DNA of 64,000 nucleotides from Hyphobacterium sp. CCMP332 (GTDB taxonomy: Bacteria > Pseudomonadota > Alphaproteobacteria > Caulobacterales > Maricaulaceae): contig NZ_CP058669.1 of NCBI RefSeq assembly GCF_014323565.1, forward strand, positions 1,329,501-1,393,500. Reading direction: 5' to 3'. Position numbers and translations under genes: made by a program. Positions 38,467-45,590 of this stretch are shown here, in pieces. How positions within the stretch are numbered: the first letter of the stretch is position 1; every line of letters begins with the position of its first letter. The notes beneath the pieces were generated by a model. The model was not told the DNA's origin and did no database searches. It worked only from the letters and a program-made list of their open reading frames with translations.

Positions 38467-39266
38467 GTCTTGGGCGCGTCCTCCTTGCCTCTGACCTCAA
38501 TGGGATCATAGGCTTTCGCCTGACGCAATTCCGCATGACCATCCTTGGTCACTTCCAGCGCTGCCAATGTCGAGCTCGCCAGCACAGAGCGGCGCGGCGG
38601 CGCATTCTGGCCGAGCTCCATATCGGTCGGCAACAGACTGTCCAGCGTCTTCCAGTGCCTGATCTCCGGCAGAATGCGCTCCAGCCGCGTTCGCGCGGCA
38701 TCCAGCGCATAGACTTTCGGCAATTCCGGCCGGTAGTTCGTGCGGATGGAAGCCTGCCGGCGTTTGGCATAGGCGCTCAAAAGGTCATAGAGGCTGGCTT
38801 CATATTTCGAGGCGCGTAGCGTGCGCACCCCCTCCGGCATGCCGCGGGGAAAAATATCGCGCTTGTACAGCTTGCCGGCAAAGACGGCGCCGCCGGCCGC
38901 GCGCATCGCATCGAGACGGCGAAGCCGGAATGCCAGAGCCGCTGCCATCTGTTCCGGCGCGATTTCCTCGTCATCCTTGCTTGGTTTGGGCAAAAGCAGG
39001 CGCGATTTGAGATAGGCCAGCCAACTCGCCATGACGAGATATTCCGCGGCAAGATCAAGGCGTTTTCCGGCTGCATGTACAAAGGCCAGATATTGCTCGG
39101 CCAGTTCGAGAATGGAGAGCCTGGTGAGGTCGATTTTCTTCTTCCGGGCCAGCGCCAGCAAGAGATGTAGCGGACCCTCATAACCATCAAGATCGACGAT
39201 CAACGCCTCATGATCGGCGTCTTCGGCGGCTTCAAACGGCAGATCTTCCTCGAACTCCTCGCTCAT
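38463..39266 (-). CDS. scpA: Segregation and condensation protein A
   Basis: ScpA is the kleisin that bridges SMC heads. The 267-residue protein has the conserved VDLDGYEGPLHLLLALARKK followed by KIDLTRLSILELAEQYLAFV, AAEYLVMASWLAYLKSRLLL and PKPSKDDEEIAPEQMAAALA. A C-terminal winged helix includes RSVLASSTLAALEVTKDGHA. It overlaps nagZ upstream and scpB downstream by 4 bases, a typical alphaproteobacterial neighbourhood. Confidence 0.95.
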   Translation of the reverse strand: MSEEFEEDLPFEAAEDADHEALIVDLDGYEGPLHLLLALARKKKIDLTRLSILELAEQYLAFVHAAGKRLDLAAEYLVMASWLAYLKSRLLLPKPSKDDEEIAPEQMAAALAFRLRRLDAMRAAGGAVFAGKLYKRDIFPRGMPEGVRTLRASKYEASLYDLLSAYAKRRQASIRTNYRPELPKVYALDAARTRLERILPEIRHWKTLDSLLPTDMELGQNAPPRRSVLASSTLAALEVTKDGHAELRQAKAYDPIEVRGKEDAPKT

Positions 39267-40276
39267 GTCCTCACCCCGGCCAGAAGCGACTCCAGCTTGA
39301 TCAGGCCGGACTGAACATCGAATTTTTCCCGCTCTTCGCGGGCGGCCTCCGCTTTAGCCGCGCGCGCCAGCGCCTTGTCCGCCAGTAGCGGCGCGGCATC
39401 CGCAATCGCCTCCATCTCGTGACGATCACCGTTGCAATGCAGGACAATATCGCAATCAGCAGCGATGGAACGCCTGGTGCGTTCTGCGAAGGAGCCTGAC
39501 AGCGCCTTCATCGACAAATCGTCTGTCATCAACAGGCCGTCAAAGTCGATCTCGTTCCGGATATAGCCGATGGCGGTTTCCGACATGGTCGCCGGCGCAC
39601 TGTCATCCAGCGCGTCGTAGACGATATGCGCTGTCATCCCCATCGGAGCGTGTTTCAGCGCCGCAAAGGGCGCAAAATCAGTCTCGATCAGGAGGTCCAG
39701 AGGTTCTTTCACGCGTGGCAGGTGAAAATGGCTGTCTGCATCGGCGCGGCCATGTCCCGGCACATGCTTGATCACCGGCGCCACGCCGCCGGCCATCAAG
39801 CCATCCATGGCCGACTGACCCAGCGCCGCAATCACATCGACATCCGAGCCATAGGCCCGGTCACCAATCACGGCATCGGCGCCGTCAATCGCCAGATCGA
39901 GACACGGCGCACAATCCGCATCAATGCCGCTTGAGCGCAATTCATGCGCGATCAGGCGATGATTCAGCCAGACGGCTTCTTTCGCGGCCTCGGCATTGTC
40001 GGCATAAAGCTGGCCAAAAATCTCAGCAGGCGGCGCATCCCGCCATTGCGGCGCCCGCAGGCGCTGAACCCGCCCGCCTTCCTGATCGATGAAAACCGGC
40101 GCTTCCCGGCCCACCACATCGCGTAGCGAGACACACAGGCGGGCGAGTTGTTTGGGGCTCTCCACATTGCGGGCAAAGAGGATGAAACCCCAAGGATCGG
40201 ACTCGCGGAAAAAGGCGATTTCACTGTCGCGGAGAGTCGGGCCCTTCAGGCCGAAGATTGCGGCGCGCGCACTCAT
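39263..40276 (-). CDS. nagZ: Beta-N-acetylhexosaminidase (GH3) of peptidoglycan recycling
   Basis: NagZ removes GlcNAc from anhydro-muropeptides in the cytoplasm. Starting at MSARAAIFGLKGPTLRDSEI (40276, ATGA overlap with the SPOR gene stop), the protein has 337 residues. It carries NPWGFILF-type text as DPWGFILFARNVESPKQLAR, VFIDQEGGRVQRLRAP, APCLDLAIDGADAVIGDRAY, the GH3 signature VIKHVPGHGRADADSHFHLP (catalytic His loop) and LLMTDDLSMKALSG with the nucleophile Asp. It sits between a SPOR protein and scpA, the usual alphaproteobacterial order. Confidence 0.95.
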   Translation of the reverse strand: MSARAAIFGLKGPTLRDSEIAFFRESDPWGFILFARNVESPKQLARLCVSLRDVVGREAPVFIDQEGGRVQRLRAPQWRDAPPAEIFGQLYADNAEAAKEAVWLNHRLIAHELRSSGIDADCAPCLDLAIDGADAVIGDRAYGSDVDVIAALGQSAMDGLMAGGVAPVIKHVPGHGRADADSHFHLPRVKEPLDLLIETDFAPFAALKHAPMGMTAHIVYDALDDSAPATMSETAIGYIRNEIDFDGLLMTDDLSMKALSGSFAERTRRSIAADCDIVLHCNGDRHEMEAIADAAPLLADKALARAAKAEAAREEREKFDVQSGLIKLESLLAGVRT

Positions 40277-41106
40277 CTGCGTGTGGCGTAGCAATCCTGC
40301 CCGCGCGCCTGCAAGGCCGCACAGAAGGCAGAGGCTTCATCACGCCCGGCAAAGGCCGCGATCCGCAGGCGATGATAGGTACCGCGGCCCTCGATTTCAG
40401 CAGACTGGATATCCGGCGAGGCCCCGGCAGAAATGTCGGAATAACCGGTAATGAAGTTCACCCATGCACTTTCCGCTTCATCCTCGGTCCGGAAAGAGCC
40501 GATCTGCACCACCCAGTTGCCGCTGGAGGTCGGGGCAGGAACCGCCATCGCCGCCGGCGTCTCTTCGGCAGGTTGAGCCGCAGGGGGCGGCGGCGTTGAC
40601 ACCGGCGTTTCGGCAGGCTCGACCGTTCTTTCCGGCTCTGTACGCTGGGGCGGCGATGTATTTGCAGCAACGTCCGTTTCAGTCGAATTGTTGCCGGAGG
40701 TATCCGATACAGTCTGATCCGGGGTCGTTTCCTCGAGGCGCAGCGCCGGACGGCCGCTATCTTCCACCGGCTCTTCCGGGCCAGCGCGCGGTGTCGTTCC
40801 ACCATCGCCTGACGTATCACCGGAGATGCGCTCATAGGCCTCTATATCGAGATCAGGCGTTTCCGTTCCGCCCGGATCCGCTGGGCGCTCGCGATAAGGC
40901 GTCGAATCCGCCACAATCCGCGAGGGCTCATCACGGTCACGCACGCCCTGCTGATAAGCGCTCCACACGACGGCGATAAACAGCACAAACACCGCAGCGG
41001 CTGTCGTCAGCAGCAGCGGGCCGCGGCGCGAATCCTCGCGCGCGTCGAATGTTTCATCATCCTCGTCATACTCGCCGAGGGGGGATTGGGTATCGCGATC
41101 GCTCAT
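40273..41106 (-). CDS. SPOR domain-containing membrane protein
   Basis: A bitopic inner-membrane protein of 277 residues. A cytoplasmic acidic N-terminus is followed by one helix (LLLTTAAAVFVLFIAVVWSA) and a long low-complexity periplasmic linker rich in Pro, Thr, Glu and Ser. The C-terminal SPOR domain reads WVVQIGSFRTEDEAESAWVN and HRLRIAAFAGRDEASAFCAA. SPOR domains bind glycan strands lacking stem peptides at division sites, so a septal location is likely. It is coupled to nagZ. An FtsN role is not shown. Confidence 0.88.
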   Translation of the reverse strand: MSDRDTQSPLGEYDEDDETFDAREDSRRGPLLLTTAAAVFVLFIAVVWSAYQQGVRDRDEPSRIVADSTPYRERPADPGGTETPDLDIEAYERISGDTSGDGGTTPRAGPEEPVEDSGRPALRLEETTPDQTVSDTSGNNSTETDVAANTSPPQRTEPERTVEPAETPVSTPPPPAAQPAEETPAAMAVPAPTSSGNWVVQIGSFRTEDEAESAWVNFITGYSDISAGASPDIQSAEIEGRGTYHRLRIAAFAGRDEASAFCAALQARGQDCYATRR

Positions 41107-41179
41107 AGCGTTCCATTCCTGATCGGCCGAATCACCTGACCTCTTTCAGGATAACACCAACACAAGGTGTTTCCGGGGG

Positions 41180-42373
41180 TCAGAAGTAGCCCTGAACTGT
41201 GAATAACCGCCGATGCTCCTCCAGAGCATACCGGTCGGTCATACCAGCGATATAATCACACACCCGGCGGGCAAGTTCCACACTCCCGGCCTCGCCTGCC
41301 CCGGCGCGAAACCGGGTCGGCAACAGTCCGGGGTCGGAGTGAAAACAGGTAAACAGCTCCGTCACCACACGTTCGGCCTGCGCCATGACCCGGTTCACCT
41401 TGTAATGCCTGTACATATTGGCAAATAAATGGCGGCGGACTTCGGCGAGACCGATCAGCATGTCATTCGAGAAGGCGGCCGTTTCCCGGCCTGCCATACG
41501 AATATCGTTGACGCTGCCCGGATCGAGTTGGTCGAGGCGCGTGCGGGTCTCATTCAGCACATCGGTCACCATCCGCCCGATCAGCTCGCGCACCATCTCG
41601 AGGATGAGAGTTTCCTCCGAAGCGTCTGGATAGCGCCGGCGAACCGAACGCAATGTCTCGCCCACCAGCGGCAATTGCGCCAATTCGTCAATATCCAGCA
41701 GGCCCGCGCGCAGACCATCGTCAATATCGTGATTGTTGTAGGCAATATCATCCGACACGGCGGCGATCTGGGCCTCCAGCGAAGCGAAAGTGGACAATTC
41801 CAGCTCCCGCCAGTGCGGATAATCGGTAATGCCCCAATTGAGCTGGCCTTCGCCCCTGGCTTGCGTCACCAGCGGGCCATTGTGCTTGACGATACCTTCC
41901 ACCGTCTCCCAGGTCAGGTTCAGGCCTTCGAACTCCGCATATCGCACTTCCGACCGGGTGATTATGCGCAGCGTATGCGCATTGTGATCAAACCCGCCAA
42001 AATCCTTCATGCACTCGGCCAGCGCCCGTTCGCCGGCATGACCGAAGGGCGGATGACCCAGATCATGGGCCAGCGCCAGGGCTTCGGTGAGGTCCTCATC
42101 GGCATTGAGGGCCCGGGCAATTGTGCGGGCAATCTGCGCCACCTCCAGCGAATGCGTCAGGCGGGTCCGGTAATGATCGCCCTCGTGGGCGACAAAGACC
42201 TGTGTTTTCTCTTTCAGCCGCCGGAAGGCCGTTGTGTGGATGATGCGGTCGCGATCCCGCTGGAAGGCGGTGCGGGACGCGCTGTCCGCCTGCGGATAGA
42301 CCCGCCCACGCGTCTGCGAGGGGTGGCAGGCATATTTCGCCCGGCTGCGATCTGTGGCACCCACACTCATCAT
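41180..42373 (-). CDS. dgt: Deoxyguanosinetriphosphate triphosphohydrolase-like protein
   Basis: An HD-domain dNTPase that splits dNTP into nucleoside and triphosphate. I start at MMSVGATDRSRAKYACHPSQ (42373); an ATG 135 bases upstream would run into the divergent erpA gene. Motifs: RDRIIHTTAFRRLKEKTQVF, HYRTRLTHSLEVAQIARTIA, LALAHDLGHPPFGHAGERAL (HD pair) and AVSDDIAYNNHDIDDGLRAG. The length of 397 residues fits the short alphaproteobacterial type. The divergent arrangement with erpA is common in this class. Confidence 0.93.
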   Translation of the reverse strand: MMSVGATDRSRAKYACHPSQTRGRVYPQADSASRTAFQRDRDRIIHTTAFRRLKEKTQVFVAHEGDHYRTRLTHSLEVAQIARTIARALNADEDLTEALALAHDLGHPPFGHAGERALAECMKDFGGFDHNAHTLRIITRSEVRYAEFEGLNLTWETVEGIVKHNGPLVTQARGEGQLNWGITDYPHWRELELSTFASLEAQIAAVSDDIAYNNHDIDDGLRAGLLDIDELAQLPLVGETLRSVRRRYPDASEETLILEMVRELIGRMVTDVLNETRTRLDQLDPGSVNDIRMAGRETAAFSNDMLIGLAEVRRHLFANMYRHYKVNRVMAQAERVVTELFTCFHSDPGLLPTRFRAGAGEAGSVELARRVCDYIAGMTDRYALEEHRRLFTVQGYF

Positions 42374-42452
42374 CTTGTCCTTAACGGGTTTGCGTTCCGG
42401 CCAATGCGGTCCATATATCACGTAACCCGCAAACGAAAGCCGGAGCCGTCCC

Positions 42453-42782
42453 ATGACCGCCCCCCAGATTGAACTGACCGAACGCGCCGCCAAACGCATC
42501 AATGCCATTCTCGAATCCGAGAAGGCCGGTGTGATGCGTATCTCCGTGGAGGGCGGCGGATGCTCGGGCTTTTCCTACAAATTCGGCGTTGATCAGGCCG
42601 CTTCGGACGATGATACGGTGCTGGAGCTGGACGGCGCGAAGGTCGCCATCGACAGCGCCTCCCTGCCCTTCCTGGCCGATTGCACGATCGATTTTGCCGA
42701 TGATCTGATCGGCGCGACCTTCAAGATCGAGAACCCTCACGCCACGGCAGCGTGCGGCTGCGGCGTCTCGTTTTCGATCTGA
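42453..42782 (+). CDS. erpA: A-type iron-sulfur cluster carrier (ErpA/IscA family)
   Basis: A 109-residue scaffold/carrier delivering Fe-S clusters to apoproteins. It has LTERAAKRINAILESEKAGV, MRISVEGGGCSGFSYKFGVD (first Cys) and the C-terminal pair in HATAACGCGVSFSI. The invariant three cysteines are present. It faces dgt and is followed by a nitroreductase gene that begins within its stop codon (TGATG), so the two are one transcript. ErpA and IscA cannot be separated firmly by eye. Confidence 0.9.
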   Translation: MTAPQIELTERAAKRINAILESEKAGVMRISVEGGGCSGFSYKFGVDQAASDDDTVLELDGAKVAIDSASLPFLADCTIDFADDLIGATFKIENPHATAACGCGVSFSI

Positions 42783-43453
42783 TGGACATTCTCGACGCGC
42801 TGCGCTCGCGCATTTCCACGCGCGGTTTTCTTGACACGCCCGTCAGCGAAGCCACCGCCCGTGCTATTCTGGAGGATGCCCGCTGGGCCCCGTCCGGCGG
42901 CAATCTGCAACCCTGGAAAGTCCATGTCGTCACTGGCGAAGCCCGGCAAGCCATCATTGATGCGGTGAAAGCAAAGCTGGAGGTCGATCCGTTCGGCGAT
43001 GAGAACGCCTTCCCGGTCTATCCGGAAAAGCTCTGGGACCCTTATCGCGCGCGCCGGTATGCGGTCGGCGAGCAGATGTATGACATTCTCGCCATCCCGC
43101 GCGAAGACAAGGCCGGGCGGCTGGGTCAGGTCCTGAGAAATTTCGATTTCTTTGGCGCGCCGGTGGGTATGTTCTTCACCATCGACCCCCGGATGAATCC
43201 GAATCAATGGGCCCATCTGGGCATGTTCATCTATGCCGTCACCCTCGCCGCCGAAGGCCGCGGCCTCGCCACCTGCATGCAGGAAGCCTGGACAAGGTTT
43301 ACGAAGACACTCGGCACAGCGCTGGATCTGCCGGAGGATGAACAGGTCTATTGCGGCCTCGCCCTAGGCTATGCCGATCCGGACGCGCCGCTCAATACGA
43401 TGCGCACCGAACGCGCGAGCGTGGAAGAGATCGCGAGTTTCCGGGGGTTTTGA
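42782..43453 (+). CDS. Nitroreductase-family flavoprotein
   Basis: A 223-residue FMN-dependent oxidoreductase starting MDILDALRSRISTRGFLDTP, with the phosphate-binding SRISTRGF start. It continues ARAILEDARWAPSGGNLQPW, NFDFFGAPVGMFFTIDPRMN, AVTLAAEGRGLATCMQEAWT and LPEDEQVYCGLALGYADPDA. It shares an overlapping TGATG with erpA. Natural substrates of such enzymes are quinones or nitro compounds; none can be assigned here. A terminator follows. Confidence 0.88.
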   Translation: MDILDALRSRISTRGFLDTPVSEATARAILEDARWAPSGGNLQPWKVHVVTGEARQAIIDAVKAKLEVDPFGDENAFPVYPEKLWDPYRARRYAVGEQMYDILAIPREDKAGRLGQVLRNFDFFGAPVGMFFTIDPRMNPNQWAHLGMFIYAVTLAAEGRGLATCMQEAWTRFTKTLGTALDLPEDEQVYCGLALGYADPDAPLNTMRTERASVEEIASFRGF

Positions 43454-43495
43454 TTGGCGCACATCGATGCGCTGCTCGCCTTTCTTGCCCCCGTC

Positions 43496-43525
43496 ATCAC
43501 CCGACTTATTCGGGTGATCTCTTTT
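43496..43525 (+). terminator. Rho-independent terminator of erpA-nitroreductase
   Basis: ATCACCCGA-CTTAT-TCGGGTGAT is followed by CTCTTTT, 43 bases past the nitroreductase stop. The loop side and flanks (CGTCAT before, ATCTCTTTT after) match the sodB terminator. Confidence 0.8.
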
Positions 43526-43533
43526 CAAATGAG

Positions 43534-43567
43534 ATTGCCCGGAACCGCGCAAGCACGGCCGGGCAAT
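43534..43567. repeat. Short palindromic repeat (copy 2)
   Basis: ATTGCCCGG and CCGGGCAAT form a 9-base inverted repeat around a 16-base loop, flanked by GAG and GACGC exactly as in the copy at 28472. One stem position differs between the copies (T:A against C:G), a compensated change. Confidence 0.6.
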
Positions 43568-43689
43568 GACGCAATGGTTTGCGATCACCACCATTAACAG
43601 ACGCAAGCCCTTCTGAGAGGTGATCCTCCGTGCGGACGATGCTATCCATTTGTTGTCCGTGATTTGCTCCCGCCAAAGAAAGACCGCCG

Positions 43690-44478
43690 ATGACCATCAC
43701 CATCGCCACCTGGAACGTCAACTCCGTCAAGGCACGGCTTGAAAACGTGCTCGACTGGCTGCGTGAAGCCGCGCCGGATATTGCCTGCCTGCAGGAAATC
43801 AAATGTATCGACGAGAATTTCCCGCGTCTGGAGATCGAGGACCTCGGCTATAATGTCGAAACCCACGGCCAGAAATCCTATAATGGCGTGGCCATTCTCT
43901 CGAAATTCCCGATCGACGAAAGCATTGCCGGACTGCCGGGCGATGATGCGGACGAGCAGGCCCGTTATCTGGAAGCTGTGATCTCGACCGATGACGGCGT
44001 GGTGCGCGTGGCGTCCATCTACCTGCCCAATGGCAACCCCGCTCCCGGTCCCAAATTTGATTACAAGCTGGGCTGGATGAAGCGCCTGAAGGCGCGCGCC
44101 GAAGAACTCCTCACCTATGAGGAAAATCTCGTGCTCGCGGGTGATTACAATGTCATTCCCGGTGATGCCGATGTCCACGATCCCGCCGCCTGGGAAGGCG
44201 ACGCCCTCACCCGCCCGGAATCCCGCGAAGCCTTCCGCTCACTTCTGTGGCTGGGCTTTACCAGCGCCTTCGAGCAATGCGATGGCCGCGCCCATCAATA
44301 CACCTTCTGGGATTATCAGGCCGGGGCCTGGCAAAAGGATCATGGCATCCGCATCGATCATCTGCTGTGTTCGCCACAGGCGGCCGATCATCTGAAATCG
44401 GTGGATATCCACAAGGCGACGCGCGGCAAGGCCAAGGCCTCCGATCATGTTCCTGTTGTCGGGACGTTCGCGTTTTAG
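43690..44478 (+). CDS. xth: Exodeoxyribonuclease III
   Basis: An AP endonuclease and 3'-5' exonuclease of base excision repair. The 262-residue EEP-fold protein has TIATWNVNSVKARLENVLDW, DIACLQEIKCIDENFPRLEI (metal Glu), VVRVASIYLPNGNPAPG, NLVLAGDYNVIPGDADVHDP (catalytic Asp/Asn), GIRIDHLLCSPQ and KASDHVPVVGTF (catalytic His). The length is normal. Its stop overlaps the stop of the convergent DUF3137 gene. Confidence 0.95.
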   Translation: MTITIATWNVNSVKARLENVLDWLREAAPDIACLQEIKCIDENFPRLEIEDLGYNVETHGQKSYNGVAILSKFPIDESIAGLPGDDADEQARYLEAVISTDDGVVRVASIYLPNGNPAPGPKFDYKLGWMKRLKARAEELLTYEENLVLAGDYNVIPGDADVHDPAAWEGDALTRPESREAFRSLLWLGFTSAFEQCDGRAHQYTFWDYQAGAWQKDHGIRIDHLLCSPQAADHLKSVDIHKATRGKAKASDHVPVVGTFAF

Positions 44479-45461
44479 CTTTCCGCCAGAACATTCTCGC
44501 CGAGCTCGGGCGGACGCACCATCAGGTCCAGCATGCCTGTCACCAGTTCGATCTCGCTCAGCAGGGTCCGCACGCGCTTTTCATCATCCAGCGGTTTGAA
44601 CAGGCTGCCCGGTTCGAACAGGTTCCCAGTCTCGACCGCGATGAGGAGCTCGCCGCCGCCATGCCGCTCGTCAAACGCCGCGCGGACCTTCTTGCCTTTG
44701 ACAGCCGTTTCAAGGGCCAGCAGGCGTTCCATGAAGGTCGGTGTCAGAAGATAGCGCGACATCACCTGATCGGTGGAATAGACCTCGAAAATCTTTTCAA
44801 ATTTCGGATCGACCAGACCGACACGTTCGAGCTTGGTATTGCCGAAATTCTTCCGCCCCCAGCCCTCCAGCGCATTGAATATGCCCTGGTCGCGGGTGAT
44901 GACGGTCACCCCTTCCACTGTCCGCGGAAACTCCACGCGGATCAGCAGGCCGCGAAACACCGTGACCCAGGTGGTTTTCTTGTTGGATCGGCGGCGTTGT
45001 TCCAGCTTGGCTTCATAGAGCTCGAAAACGGAGCCATGACGTTCACCGATGAAATGATCCTCGAAACTCTCGCGTTGCGAAGACGGGATCAGCCCGTGCT
45101 CGCGGAACACCTGGAAGCGCGCCGGAGCCGCCGGTTTCAGCGCATATTGCATGGCCGAGGCTTCGGCGAGGCGGTTTAAAAGCCCCACCTTCACTTCCTT
45201 GCGCAGCGCCATGAATTTGGTGCTGCCCAGATAACTCCCGCCCATGACCGCCACGATAAAGGCGAAGAAGCCCAACGGTTCGGCAGCATTCGATACAAAG
45301 AAGATGGCGGCAATGACGCCGATGACGACGCCCCCTCCAACCCCCAGAACGAGGCGCTTTACCGCATCCTTGCGGCGGTCTTCACGCTCGGACAGGAAGG
45401 GCGAGAGCTCTTCCTTCCAGATGGTTTCCATTTCGGGTGAAAGGCGTTGGGAATCAGTCAT
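44475..45461 (-). CDS. DUF3137 domain membrane protein
   Basis: A 328-residue protein with two adjacent membrane helices near the N-terminus (LVLGVGGGVVIGVIAAIFFV and PLGFFAFIVAVMGGSYLGS). A large, probably cytoplasmic domain follows: ESFEDHFIGERHGSVFELYE, TVFRGLLIRVEFPRTVEGVT, MERLLALETAVKGKKVRAAF and GELLIAVETGNLFEPGSLFK. This layout (DHF..xxxxSxFxxxEaxL...FxGlli) matches DUF3137, whose function is unknown. It is a single gene between xth and valS. Confidence 0.75.
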   Translation of the reverse strand: MTDSQRLSPEMETIWKEELSPFLSEREDRRKDAVKRLVLGVGGGVVIGVIAAIFFVSNAAEPLGFFAFIVAVMGGSYLGSTKFMALRKEVKVGLLNRLAEASAMQYALKPAAPARFQVFREHGLIPSSQRESFEDHFIGERHGSVFELYEAKLEQRRRSNKKTTWVTVFRGLLIRVEFPRTVEGVTVITRDQGIFNALEGWGRKNFGNTKLERVGLVDPKFEKIFEVYSTDQVMSRYLLTPTFMERLLALETAVKGKKVRAAFDERHGGGELLIAVETGNLFEPGSLFKPLDDEKRVRTLLSEIELVTGMLDLMVRPPELGENVLAES

Positions 45462-45507
45462 TCGGCAAAGTTAGCGCCAGCATCAGATCACGCAAATGAT
45501 TTCCGGG

Positions 45508-45573
45508 GTCCCCGGACTTGATCCGGGGATCAATCAACTCTTGAAAGATGGACCCTCGGGTCAAGCCCGAGGG
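45508..45573. repeat. Pair of GC-rich palindromes downstream of valS
   Basis: CCCCGG-ACTTGAT-CCGGGG with flanking GTC/GATC (45508-45530), and CCCTCGGG-TCAAG-CCCGAGGG (45553-45573), lie in the 129-base gap between the DUF3137 start and the valS stop. They resemble short dispersed palindromes of alphaproteobacterial genomes. Neither has a T-run on the valS side, so a plain terminator is not supported. Confidence 0.5.
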
Positions 45574-45590
45574 CCGCGGGGTATGGAAAG

